This document shows, in pieces, positions 9,172 through 19,400 of a DNA stretch of 64,000 nt. Positions within the stretch are counted from its first letter, which is position 1. Each line of letters starts with the position of its first letter. Source of the DNA: Cyclobacteriaceae bacterium (GTDB lineage Bacteria > Bacteroidota > Bacteroidia > Cytophagales > Cyclobacteriaceae); NCBI GenBank assembly GCA_016787755.1, contig JAEUUA010000018.1, positions 483,186-547,185 on the forward strand, given 5' to 3'. The translations under genes and the position numbers were made by a program. The notes beneath the pieces were generated by a model, which did not search any database, was not told the origin of the DNA, and was given only the letters and a program-made list of their open reading frames with translations.

Positions 9172-9243
9172 AGGTTACCGCAAGAGCCGGAAATTTCATT
9201 TTTTAATAACACGACCGAACCCTCAGGTCTCAAAGCAATCGAT

Positions 9244-10326
9244 ATGAAAAATTACCTTTTATTATTTTCCCTCGCTATGCTATTTTTTGTGCAGGTAAAA
9301 AGTATTGCACAAAGTCCTTCTGGTATCAAGCTTAAGGATTATCGGCCAAAGTCGATCTATAAAATTCCTATCACTAAGATTTCAAAAGCCAAATTTCCTG
9401 TCATTGATATGCACTCGCATACCTATGCAACCCATGATGCTGATCTGGCCCAATGGGTTAAAACGATGGATGCTTCGGGTATTGAGAAGACTATAATAAT
9501 GACTCAGTTTACGGGGTACAAATTCGATAGTGTCTATGCAAAGTATTCGAAGTATGGCGATCGTTTTGAGGTTTGGTGTGGATTTGATTATACAGGATAT
9601 CCTAATCCTGGCTGGGTTAATCATGCTGTGCAAGAATTGGAACGCTGTTTTAAAGTGGGAGCCAAAGGGGTTGGAGAATTGGGCGACAAAGGGTTGGGCG
9701 AAGTAAACTCTGAACCAACTCCCGGATATGGATTACACGTAGATGATGTTTTGCTAAAACCATTATTTGAAAAATGCGCAGCTTTGAGGATGCCCGTAAA
9801 TATTCATGTGGCCGAACCGTATTGGATGTATCAGCCCATGGACTCAACGAATGACGGATTGATGAATGCATACGCCTGGCAAGTTGATCTAACAAAGCAG
9901 GGAATCCTAAATCACGCGCAATTAATTAAAACTCTTGAGAACGTAGTAAGCAATAATCCCAAAACCACCTTCATCGCGTGCCATCTTGCGAATTGCGAAT
10001 ACGACTTAGAAATACTTGGCGCCATGTTTCGAAAGTACTCAAACTTGTACGCTGACTTGGGTGCGCGGTTTGGAGAAACCGCTCCTATTCCCAGATATAT
10101 GAATGCTTTTTGCGAACGATACCAAGACAGGCTATTATATGGAACCGATATGGGATTTGATCCAGCCATGTACGCTACCACATTTCGAATTTTAGAAACG
10201 ACAGATGAACATTTTTACGAGATTGAATTATTTGGCTATCATTGGCCGCTTTATGGATTTGGATTGAAGGATTCTGTATTAAAGAAAATCTATTCAGGCA
10301 ACGCTCGGAAAATCTTGCATCCCTAA
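9244..10326 (+). CDS. Exported amidohydrolase-family TIM-barrel hydrolase
   Basis: 360 residues. Signal peptide 1-23 (ending KSIAQ), then an amidohydrolase_2 barrel: metal ligands in IDMHSHT (His57, His59), a carboxylate-rich stretch VGELGDKGLGEV, NIHVAEP, IACHLAN and YGTDMG with the catalytic Asp. The family hydrolyses amides, lactones or carboxylates; the reaction here is not evident. It follows the kinase gene by 72 bases on the same strand, and the gene after it is convergent. A second exported amidohydrolase of the same superfamily closes the locus at 23521, with a quite different sequence. Confidence 0.85.
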   Translation: MKNYLLLFSLAMLFFVQVKSIAQSPSGIKLKDYRPKSIYKIPITKISKAKFPVIDMHSHTYATHDADLAQWVKTMDASGIEKTIIMTQFTGYKFDSVYAKYSKYGDRFEVWCGFDYTGYPNPGWVNHAVQELERCFKVGAKGVGELGDKGLGEVNSEPTPGYGLHVDDVLLKPLFEKCAALRMPVNIHVAEPYWMYQPMDSTNDGLMNAYAWQVDLTKQGILNHAQLIKTLENVVSNNPKTTFIACHLANCEYDLEILGAMFRKYSNLYADLGARFGETAPIPRYMNAFCERYQDRLLYGTDMGFDPAMYATTFRILETTDEHFYEIELFGYHWPLYGFGLKDSVLKKIYSGNARKILHP

Positions 10327-10327
10327 T

Positions 10328-11428
10328 TTACACCTTAAAGAAGATTCCTTTCTTATAAAGAAAATGACACATACTCCATTCCAACGTAAAAATAAGGAGC
10401 GAAGTAATAATGATCATCAGGGAATGTGGGACGGAAATCAGTTTCATTAAGCCATTACTAATAGCGCCTACATATTCATTAAACCATCGGTTGCCTACAA
10501 TTTCAAAAAAAATATAAATAAATAGAGAATTCATCCCAACAATCGTAAAAAATTTCAAATGCTGTTTATGATCTCTAATGTCAATCCACCAATAAAATAA
10601 ACCTAAGCCCAACAAACACCAACCCCCGGAGGCAAGTACAAATGAGCTTGTGGCAATTCTTTTTATAATTGGGGTTGTGGTAACATCCATTCCAAAGCCA
10701 ATAATCAAACCAGCTAGGCCAGCGATCGCAAGCCATTTTACTTTTTCGAATTCAGGTTTACCTGACAATAATAACTTTCCGGCTAACACGCCCCAAATCG
10801 TGTGAGCCGCTGTGGGTAGGCAATTAATAGCCACCCAGCCACCACTATTTATTTTATTCATCAACAGCAAATCAACATAATTTCCAAAATTCTGTTGGTC
10901 TGTAAAGGGTTGATCAAATCCCGGAATATTAATAAAGCGATAAAGAATTTCTGTTAGTAGCAATAGCCCCAAACTAAAAATCAATTGATTTGAAAATGAC
11001 CATCTGAAGATTAGAAAAGCCACCAATGTGGTAAATGATAATTGCGTTAATACATCCCATAATTCAAATGATAAACCATTAGGCCTCACCGCATAATCCA
11101 ATACGCCAAAGAAAAACAGCCAGGCCGAACGCTTTAATATCTTGCGGAATGATGCGCTCCAGGTTACGCCATTTACTTGTTGACGATGCAAGGAATAAGC
11201 CATGGCTGTACCAGCCATAAACATGAACCCCGGTTGCACAAGGTCCCAAAAACGCAATCCGTTCCACGGATGGTGGAAAAACTGAATAACAAAAGAATCT
11301 ATCCACGATCCTTCGGTTATCTCAAAAAGATTATCATAGAGCCGTGTACTTTCTAACATCAGTAAAACCATGATAAGGCCTCTCATAAAATCGAGAGAAA
11401 GCAGGCGTTGGTTGGGTTGAATAGACAT
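10328..11428 (-). CDS. NagX/DUF5009-like polytopic membrane protein (heparan-alpha-glucosaminide acetyltransferase-like)
   Basis: 366 residues with about ten hydrophobic segments. The N terminus RLLSLDFMRGLIMVLLMLES and the following WNGLRFWDLVQPGFMFMAGTAMAYS are characteristic of the YeiB/NagX/HGSNAT superfamily. In GlcNAc and chitin pathways NagX-type proteins are proposed inner-membrane transporters or transacetylases for amino sugars; the eukaryotic relatives acetylate glucosamine. It stands alone on minus, convergent with the amidohydrolase (one base between stops) and divergent from susC. In this locus it supports an amino-sugar substrate. Biochemical role uncertain. Confidence 0.75.
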   Translation of the reverse strand: MSIQPNQRLLSLDFMRGLIMVLLMLESTRLYDNLFEITEGSWIDSFVIQFFHHPWNGLRFWDLVQPGFMFMAGTAMAYSLHRQQVNGVTWSASFRKILKRSAWLFFFGVLDYAVRPNGLSFELWDVLTQLSFTTLVAFLIFRWSFSNQLIFSLGLLLLTEILYRFINIPGFDQPFTDQQNFGNYVDLLLMNKINSGGWVAINCLPTAAHTIWGVLAGKLLLSGKPEFEKVKWLAIAGLAGLIIGFGMDVTTTPIIKRIATSSFVLASGGWCLLGLGLFYWWIDIRDHKQHLKFFTIVGMNSLFIYIFFEIVGNRWFNEYVGAISNGLMKLISVPHSLMIIITSLLIFTLEWSMCHFLYKKGIFFKV

Positions 11429-11484
11429 ATCGCTAAAGGATGTTGAAAAAGTTTTTAGTCATGCTATGCGCGGCTGGGCATCCT

Positions 11485-11507
11485 AATAATAATGATAATG
11501 ATAATGG
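11485..11507. repeat. Short AAT/GAT triplet repeat upstream of susC
   Basis: A run of TAATAATAATGATAATGATAATGG-type triplets, about 23 bases, in the divergent region between the NagX-like gene and susC. Probably a simple repeat; no function is evident. Confidence 0.6.
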
Positions 11508-11542
11508 TAAAAGAACTGCTTTACAAGTTATCGAATATCTGG

Positions 11543-11557
11543 CGAAACGTTTGCATT
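11543..11557. promoter_or_regulatory. LacI-type operator upstream of susC
   Basis: CGAAACGTTTGCATT is an exact inverted-orientation copy of the site at 4739-4753. It lies about 90 bases before the susC start, at nearly the same distance and in the same orientation as the other copy has to the GH109 start. The inner AACGTTTG also resembles a -7 element, so binding could block the promoter. Confidence 0.7.
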
Positions 11558-11643
11558 GATTATTGTGGATAAAAATCAGACTAAATATTCTCACAACCCT
11601 ATTGAATATGATTACATTAACATAAACTTATCAAATTTAAAAC

Positions 11644-14600
11644 ATGCATACTATGGTAAAATTTACAATTAAGATTGCGTGTGCCCTTTTTCTTTGCTCA
11701 ATCACTTTTCTTGCCCATGCCCAGGATAGAGATTTAAGCGGGAAGGTTACGGATAGAGAAACCGGTGAAAATATTCCGGGTGTCAATATTCTTGTAAAAG
11801 GTACAACACGTGGCACTACAACGGATGCCAATGGTGAATTCAGGCTTTCTGTTCCCGCTGAAAACAACACATTGGTTTTTAGCTTCATTGGATATGAGAC
11901 TTTGGAAGCTACAATTACTAATCAGACTACAATGAACATTTCATTAGTTTCTGATACGAAAGCATTGGAAGAAGTAGTTGTAGTTGGATATGGTACACAG
12001 CGTAAAATCGATCTTACAGGTTCTGTAGGTTCTTTGCGGGCATCTGACATTGATATTGGATCTAAACCAATTACCAGCCCTGATCAATTACTTGCGGGTC
12101 GGGTAGCAGGAGTTCAAATAACCAATCGCAGTGGAGATCCGGGAGCGCCTATAGACGTTCGAATTCGTGGTGTTGGAACTGCAGGAGTTAATTCACCATT
12201 ATGGGTTATTGATGGAGTGCCTATTGTGCAAACATCAAACATAACAGTTAACACTTCGTCCACTACGGAGTCGAATCCGCTTGCTGGCATCAATCCTGCA
12301 GATATTGAATCGATTGATGTTTTGAAAGATGCCTCTGCCGGTGCAATTTATGGAGCCCGTGCTGCAAATGGAGTAATCCTTGTAACCACTAAAAGAGGGA
12401 AGGACGGCAAAGCACAACTAACCTATGATGGCTACGTGGGGGCAGGTACAGCCTGGAAAAAATTAGATGTATTAAATACTGCCCAATACATTGATATCCA
12501 AAGCAAACTCGGTAGAGACTTTAGTCAATTTGCCGGGCAACCTGATGTAAACTGGCAGGATCAGGTATTTCGAACTTCCAAAGTACAAAGTCACAATATT
12601 GGAGTTAATGGAGGCACAGCCAATGCAAATTACTTTGTGGGCGTTGGCTATATGGATCAAGAAGGTCTTGAGCTTGGTCAGAGCTTTAAACGCTATTCAT
12701 TGAAAGCAAACTCAGATATTAAAGTAGGCAAACGAATTAAAATTGGCGAATCACTTTTGATAAGCTCAGTGGATAGATCGGTGCAAGCTGAAGAAGCAAT
12801 TTTTGCCGCTGCAGGATCGGCACGCAACCAGCCATTCTTTAAAGTATATGATCCTAATGGGCCGGGCGGATATGCTGCGGAAAATGTTGCAAATCGCGGC
12901 TCGGCAGGTGGTAGTAGCAACTTTGTTATGCGCACCGATCCAAATTTTGTTTATACTACAGTAACCAGCCGGAAAGCGCTTGGTAATGTATATGGTGAAT
13001 TGGAAATACTGGATGGTTTAAAATATAGAATCTCAGGTGGTATTGACTATAATGTAGGGGTGGGAGATTACTTCGCTGGCGATCTTGGCTTTGATGGATT
13101 TCCGAAGGCTTCGTTTTTAGTGCAAGAAAGACCTATTGAATTAACAACGAATTTTAACCAAACCTTAACCTATATTAAAAGTTTTGGTAAGCATAACTTG
13201 ACCTTTTTAGCAGGTCATGAAGAAACCAACTTCCAGTATGATAAGGTTCGTATACAGGGCAACGATCTTTTTAATCCCAACATTAAATTTGCCTCCACAG
13301 GAGTTCAGGTGGGCGCAGCTAATGAAGCAGATCATTGGGCACTGCGCGGATTTCTAGGAAGAGTAAATTATTCATATAACGATAAGTATTTGCTTACTTT
13401 TAATGTACGCAATGATCTTTCCTCTCGCTTTTCAAAAGAAAACAGAGCTCAGGTGTTTCCGTCATTATCTGCTGGCTGGCGCCTTAGTGAAGAATCATTT
13501 TTCCCAAAAAATTCAATTCTCGATGATGTTAAGTTGAGAGCCGGTTGGGGTCAAACGGGAAATCAATTTTCGGGAACCAACTTTGCTTTTGTCTCCACCT
13601 TGCAACCAACAATTTTCTATGTAGTAGGGGGTGGATCTCAGACGGTGGTAAGGGGTCCTGCACCCATAAACTTTGTAAATCCAGATTTGAAGTGGGAAAC
13701 GAACACTCAGTTTGATATTGGTGCGGATGTTAGTTTGTGGCAAGGAAAAGTTACCGCCACGTTTGATTTCTACAACAAAGTCTCTCAAGACATTCTTATA
13801 GGAAAACCGCTGCCCTATACATCTGGCTTCTTTTTACCAACAGATGCTAACATAGGGAAAATTTTGAACCGAGGTATTGAGTTGGCTATCAACTATAACA
13901 ATCGAATGGGTGATTTCAGGTATAGTTTGGGTGGTAACATTACAACCGTATACAACGAAGTACTTGACCTTGGCGATATTAATGAAATTATTTCAGGCGT
14001 AGGCGGGGCAGGAACACACAGAACTCGGGTTGGTGAATCAATTGGTAATTTCTATGGCTATAAAACCGATGGCATTTATCAGAACCAAGCCGAAGTAGAT
14101 GCTGCTTTGCCAGATGCCAATTCATCAGGACCGGTTCCTGGTGATATACGATTTAAGGATGTAAGTGGCCCCAATGGAGTGCCTGATGGCGTTGTTGATG
14201 CTTTTGATAGAACCAATCTGGGCAGCTCAATTCCTAAATTTTATTATGGAATAAATGGATCTGCCTCATACAAAAACTTTGACATTACTTTGCTGCTTCA
14301 GGGAGTGAGTGGGCAAAAAGTTTACAATCAAAATAGAGCTGCCATGGAAGACTTAGCGGGTGCACAGAACTTCTTGACTTCCACGTTGGGGTACTGGAAA
14401 GGTGAAGGCACAAGTAACAGTATGCCTCGCCTTACACAAAGTGATGATAATGGAAACAATCGCTATTCAGATCGATGGATTGAGAACGCAAGCTTTATGC
14501 GTATCCGAAACATCCAATTGGCATACTCTGTTCCTGCTAAACAGTTGGAAAATTTGACGAAAGGAATGATTAGTAAATTTAGAATTTACGTAGCCGCTCA

Positions 14601-14757
14601 AAATCTATTTACCTTTACTAAATATACTGGGTTCGATCCTGAGGTGACGCGTGGACAAAGTTTCCAAAAAGGAGAAACACCACTGTCGAATGGACAGGAC
14701 GGAGGTAGCTCACCACAGCCTCGCATACTTCAATTTGGATGGCAAGTAACTTTTTAA
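11644..14757 (+). CDS. susC: SusC/RagA-family TonB-dependent outer-membrane transporter
   Basis: 1037 residues; the ATG at 11653 (MVKFTIKIACALFL) is an equally good start. Signal peptide ending AHAQ, then a carboxypeptidase-regulatory-like domain (LSGKVTDRETGENIPGVNIL), the TonB-box region EEVVVVGYGTQRK, and the plug domain with VRIRGVGTAG, PLWVIDGVPIV and DASAGAIYGARAANGVILVTT. The rest is a 22-strand barrel ending in aromatic Phe. It imports oligosaccharides across the outer membrane together with the SusD lipoprotein encoded 25 bases downstream. A LacI-like operator lies upstream. No sigma/anti-sigma STN domain is present, which fits LacI rather than ECF control. Confidence 0.96.
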   Translation: MHTMVKFTIKIACALFLCSITFLAHAQDRDLSGKVTDRETGENIPGVNILVKGTTRGTTTDANGEFRLSVPAENNTLVFSFIGYETLEATITNQTTMNISLVSDTKALEEVVVVGYGTQRKIDLTGSVGSLRASDIDIGSKPITSPDQLLAGRVAGVQITNRSGDPGAPIDVRIRGVGTAGVNSPLWVIDGVPIVQTSNITVNTSSTTESNPLAGINPADIESIDVLKDASAGAIYGARAANGVILVTTKRGKDGKAQLTYDGYVGAGTAWKKLDVLNTAQYIDIQSKLGRDFSQFAGQPDVNWQDQVFRTSKVQSHNIGVNGGTANANYFVGVGYMDQEGLELGQSFKRYSLKANSDIKVGKRIKIGESLLISSVDRSVQAEEAIFAAAGSARNQPFFKVYDPNGPGGYAAENVANRGSAGGSSNFVMRTDPNFVYTTVTSRKALGNVYGELEILDGLKYRISGGIDYNVGVGDYFAGDLGFDGFPKASFLVQERPIELTTNFNQTLTYIKSFGKHNLTFLAGHEETNFQYDKVRIQGNDLFNPNIKFASTGVQVGAANEADHWALRGFLGRVNYSYNDKYLLTFNVRNDLSSRFSKENRAQVFPSLSAGWRLSEESFFPKNSILDDVKLRAGWGQTGNQFSGTNFAFVSTLQPTIFYVVGGGSQTVVRGPAPINFVNPDLKWETNTQFDIGADVSLWQGKVTATFDFYNKVSQDILIGKPLPYTSGFFLPTDANIGKILNRGIELAINYNNRMGDFRYSLGGNITTVYNEVLDLGDINEIISGVGGAGTHRTRVGESIGNFYGYKTDGIYQNQAEVDAALPDANSSGPVPGDIRFKDVSGPNGVPDGVVDAFDRTNLGSSIPKFYYGINGSASYKNFDITLLLQGVSGQKVYNQNRAAMEDLAGAQNFLTSTLGYWKGEGTSNSMPRLTQSDDNGNNRYSDRWIENASFMRIRNIQLAYSVPAKQLENLTKGMISKFRIYVAAQNLFTFTKYTGFDPEVTRGQSFQKGETPLSNGQDGGSSPQPRILQFGWQVTF

Positions 14758-14782
14758 CCGAAACTACTAAACTAAAAATACT

Positions 14783-16354
14783 ATGAAAAAAATATTAGCG
14801 ATAGTGGTTATCTTCCTGATGTTCAACTCGTGTAACAATCTGGATTTGGTGCCTCTCGATAAGCTACCGGCTGATCAATATTATAAAACAGCTGCTGAAT
14901 TTGATGGAGGAATGTTTGCTGCTTATTCATCCATTCAGGATTTCTGGGGAACAAGCACAGAAACTTTAGGTGAGTTTGGTGAATACTGGAAAATAACAGA
15001 TGTTATTAATGATGATGTGGAATTCAATCCAAATAATACGGATCAGGCAACCAGGAATGCAGATAATTTGAACATTCGTGCAAGTGATAAGCCATATGGT
15101 GCCATTTATACTCAGATTTATGAAGGGATTTACAGGTGTAATACCGTATTAGAACATCTTGAATTGGAAAATGAACTTACTGCCAACGAAAAAAAGTTAT
15201 TTGAAGGCGAAGCCAAATTTTTACGTGCCTTCTTTCATTTCGAGGCGTTAAAACTCTGGGGCACCCCTCCACTAGTAATTGAAACTTTTAAAAGTCTTTC
15301 CAATCTTTCTGTCCCTAATGCAACAAAAGATGCATTGTACACACAGATTTTAGCAGATTTTGGAGTTGCCTTTACTAATCTTCCTGCGGCATGGGATGGA
15401 GGCAATACCGGACGTGCAACTAAGTGGGCTGCAAAAGCCTATATCGGCAAGGTAAATGTTTGGAAAAATGATATGGATGCAGCTATCGTTGCTTTTGAAG
15501 ATGTGATCACTAACGGAGTAGGCCCTGCAGGTAAGTATGGGCTGATTGACACTAATAATCCAGCGCAAGACCTCGAAGATGTTTTTGCTTTTGATAATGA
15601 AAATAACAAAGAATCCATTTTTGAAGTGCAGTTTGGTGGCCCTCATTCCGATGATAACATTTGGGTATTTGACGACACCCATTCTGAAAGCTTCAAGGCA
15701 TCTCAAGGAACAGGTCGTTCTTGGTTTTGGGATGCAGGTAATTTTAATGCCAGTCAGGGTGCCCCGGGCGGTAAACTTGGATATTTTTTGCCTACCCAAG
15801 ATATTGTAAATTCTTTTGAAGTCGGTGATCAGCGCTTGAATTCATTCATCTATCAGGCTGGAGATACATACTATGTTTGGAATAGTGCAGTAGTAAGCCT
15901 TCCCTTTAATCCAGCCTGGTCACCGTCAGGTTACGTAGTAAAAAAGTATGCTGGCGAACGCAATTCAACGGGTGGCGATTTCTCTGGAAACAACCAGGGT
16001 AATTTTAACAATGAACGCACCTTTAGGTTTGCTGAACTTAAGTTACTTTATGCAGAAGCATTGCTCGCAAAGGGCAGAGCAGCTGAAGCGACTACTCAGA
16101 TAAATGATATCCGCAATAGAGCGGGTCTTCCCAATCTTGCTGGAACTGCTACTTTAGCTGATTTGCAGAAGGAAAAGCGCGTTGAGCTTTGCTTCGAAGC
16201 TCATAGATGGTTTGATATTGTTCGTTGGAATCTTGGACCTACAATCTTTGGAGCAAAGTGGGATAATAAATATGTTGTATTTCCATTCCCTCAAACCGAA
16301 ATTGACAGAACAAAAGGAACTGATGGAGAAATTAAACAAAACCCTGGCTACTAA
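14783..16354 (+). CDS. susD: SusD/RagB-family glycan-binding lipoprotein
   Basis: 523 residues. Lipoprotein signal with Cys17 (IFLMFNSC), then a SusD-like N-terminal region (LVPLDKLPADQYYKTAAEFDG) and TPR-like helices typical of the family, with the C-terminal RagB block FAELKLLYAEALLAKGRAAEA, NDIRNRAGLP and EAHRWFDIVRW. It sits on the cell surface as the lid of the SusC barrel and binds the incoming glycan. It follows susC by 25 bases and is closed by its own terminator, so susCD is a two-gene unit. Ligand identity cannot be read. Confidence 0.96.
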   Translation: MKKILAIVVIFLMFNSCNNLDLVPLDKLPADQYYKTAAEFDGGMFAAYSSIQDFWGTSTETLGEFGEYWKITDVINDDVEFNPNNTDQATRNADNLNIRASDKPYGAIYTQIYEGIYRCNTVLEHLELENELTANEKKLFEGEAKFLRAFFHFEALKLWGTPPLVIETFKSLSNLSVPNATKDALYTQILADFGVAFTNLPAAWDGGNTGRATKWAAKAYIGKVNVWKNDMDAAIVAFEDVITNGVGPAGKYGLIDTNNPAQDLEDVFAFDNENNKESIFEVQFGGPHSDDNIWVFDDTHSESFKASQGTGRSWFWDAGNFNASQGAPGGKLGYFLPTQDIVNSFEVGDQRLNSFIYQAGDTYYVWNSAVVSLPFNPAWSPSGYVVKKYAGERNSTGGDFSGNNQGNFNNERTFRFAELKLLYAEALLAKGRAAEATTQINDIRNRAGLPNLAGTATLADLQKEKRVELCFEAHRWFDIVRWNLGPTIFGAKWDNKYVVFPFPQTEIDRTKGTDGEIKQNPGY

Positions 16355-16386
16355 GAACAGATCCTTTTCTTTTTAACCCAAGGATG

Positions 16387-16424
16387 CAGCGATCCTGATA
16401 GTAATCGGGGTCGCTGTTTTTATT
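16387..16424 (+). terminator. Terminator after susD
   Basis: CAGCGATCC (16387-16395) pairs with GGGTCGCTG (16408-16416), with one G-T pair, and is followed by TTTTTATTTT. It separates susCD from the FG-GAP lipoprotein genes. Confidence 0.85.
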
Positions 16425-16459
16425 TTAAGAAAGAGTTGTTAGAATTTATACCTTCATGT

Positions 16460-16481
16460 TTGGTAATAATTGATTTACCAA
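16460..16481. promoter_or_regulatory. Inverted repeat before the first FG-GAP lipoprotein gene
   Basis: TTGGTAA (16460-16466) and TTACCAA (16475-16481) are perfect 7-base arms around an 8-base spacer, 17 bases before the probable GTG start. It could be an operator or a 5' UTR hairpin. It does not resemble the LacI-like site. Confidence 0.4.
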
Positions 16482-16498
16482 CACCTAATTACTTTCAT

Positions 16499-19400
16499 GT
16501 GATAAAAATCCGTACACGCTTTGTTATCATACCAAGCTTTGCTCTTATGCTGGTTGTAGGCTCATGCCGCAATACGCCAAATGCTTTATACGAAAAACTG
16601 ACTCCTGAGCAGACTGGAATCTATTTTGCCAACAATCTTAGTTACTCAGATACCTTGAGCATTTTGGATTTTGAATATTTATTTAATGGTGGTGGTGTAG
16701 CGATCGGTGATATCAACAATGATGGTCTACAGGATATATACTTCACCGGTAATATGACATCCGGGAAATTATACCTGAATCTGGGCAACCTGAAATTTGA
16801 AGACATTACTGAAAAGGCGGGCATGAGCACGTCAGTTTGGTGCAATGGGGTAACTATGGTGGATATTAATCAGGATGGGTATAAAGATATTTTTATATCC
16901 GTTGCTGGAACTCGCAACACTGCAGACAATGAAAAAAATAATTTGTTATTTGTTAATACCGGTAACAACACCTTTCTGGAATCAGCCAAAGCGTATGGCC
17001 TTCAAGGGACGGGACATAATATTCAAACTACATTTTTTGATTACGATAAAGATGGAGACTTGGACGTCTATTTTTTAAGGAATGCATTTGTTGAATATAG
17101 TCGTAATCGGGCCCGACCCAAATCGGTAAAAGGAGAATCGTCAACTACCGACCAGTTGTATCGAAATAATGGCGATAATACGTTCACCGATGTATCAGAG
17201 CAGGCAGGTATCTTAATTGAAGGATTTGGTCTTGGTGTACAATCCTGTGATATCAATGATGACGGTTGGCCAGATATCTATGTTTCAAATGATTTTATAA
17301 CCAACGACCTACTTTATATCAATAATCAAAATGGTACGTTCACCAATCTGGCAGGCAAGTACTTTAAACATGCTACCTACAATGCCATGGGCAACGATAT
17401 TGCGGATATTAATAATGATGGATTTGTTGATTTAGTTGAAGTGGATATGCTTCCTGCTGATAACTATAGATGGAAGGTCACGATTATGGGCAATACGTTT
17501 GATGAGTTTGAAAACGGATTGCGCTTTGGCTATGAACCGCAATACATACGCAACACCCTGCAACTCAATAATGGCAATGGAACATTTAGTGAAATCGGAT
17601 ACCTCGCGGGAATTGAAGCGACCGATTGGAGTTGGAGTCCATTGATCGCAGATTATGATAATGACGGGTTAAAAGATCTTTTTATTACCAATGGGTATCG
17701 GCAGGATATTACAAATCTTGACTTTATAAAATTCAGCGAACGAACTTTACGTATGGGTACAGCCGAAGCAAATAAGAAAGAGCGGCTAGAGATGCTTGCA
17801 AGTATCCCGGGCATTCAAGTGCCCAAATATTTATTTCAGAATAACGGTAATCTTACATTCACCGATCGATCAGAAGCATGGGGACTTTCGTCATTGGCCT
17901 ATTCCAACGGAGCCGCCTATGCCGATTTAGATAACGATGGCGATTTGGACCTGGTAACAAATAACCTTGACGAAGCAGCCTCCATTTTCAAAAACTCGAT
18001 AAATAATACGAGTACTGACTCACTTAATTTTCTACGAATTGGATTTGAAGGTCCCCTATTCAATCGGGAAGGGTTTGGCACTAAAGTCTATGTGTGGAAT
18101 AAGGGCACTTTACAATACCTTTACTTCACCCCTTTTCGAGGATTCCTATCTTCCGTTGAGCCCTTTCTCCATTTTGGATTAAGACAAATTTCGAAGCTCG
18201 ATTCCGTAAAAGTAATCTGGCCTGATGGAAATTTACAGGTACTTATGAATGTAAAGAGTAATCAAACGTTGACGTTGAAATATTCTGAAGCTAACCCTCA
18301 GCAACCGAAGGCTAAAATAAAGATCCCTACTCTATTTGAAGAAGCAACTGAAATAATGGGTCTTTCTTATGTACATTCTGAAAATGATTTTGTGGATTTT
18401 AAAGTTCAACCGTTGCTCCCTCATATGCATTCCAGAAATGGACCCGGTATTGCCATTAGCGATATTAATAACGATGGCCTCGATGATTTTTTTATCGGAG
18501 GTGCTTTGGGTGATCAGGGCACTCTATTTGTTCAACAACGAAATGGAAAATTTATAAACAGCTCTTTAACAAAAAATAATAACCTGGCAGACCAAATGGG
18601 GGTATTGTTTTTTGATGCGGATAATGATGGAGATAAAGATTTGTATGTGGTGTCTGGTGGCACAGAAGAAAAAAAAGAGTCAATGGCATATGGCGATCAC
18701 CTTTACATAAACGATGGAAGAGGAAAATTTTCCGAAGCTGTGAATTCGCTTCCCGCCATTTACCAAAGTGGTTCGTGTGTAATCGCCACCGATTATGACC
18801 ATGATGGAGACCTTGATTTATTCGTTGGTGGAAGAATTATTCCAGGTGAATACCCAATGCCGGCAAACAGTCATCTGTTGCGCAACGATTCTGGAAATGG
18901 AAAAGTGCTTTTTACAGATATCACAAAAATCTGTTGTCCTGATCTCTTAAACTTTGGATTGGTTACGGCTGGGTTGTGGACGGATGTAAACAACGATGGC
19001 TGGAAAGACCTTCTTTTGGTGGGTGAGTTTATGCCCATCACCTACTTCAAAAATAATGAGGGAAAGAGCTTCGAGAAAATCGCTAGCCCAAGTTTGGCTC
19101 ACACCCATGGATGGTGGAACAGTTTAACGGCCGGTGATTTTGATCACGATGGGGACATGGATTACATCGCTGGAAATTTAGGGTTAAACTCCCGATATAA
19201 AGGATCAACCAAAGAGCCCCTCTGCATTTATGCCAATGATTATGATAAGAATGGTTCGATTGATCCCGTAATGAGCTTATACATTAACGGAGAAAAACAA
19301 ATAGCCCATACATGGGATGATTTAGTAAAGCAAATTCCTCCCATAAGAGCCCGCTTTAGAACGTATGAGCCTTATGCCAAAGCTAATTTCGAAAAATCGT

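Noticed and set aside
15350..15799. 149-codon minus-strand frame inside susD
   Set aside because: Shadow frame; no family features, and susD is well supported.
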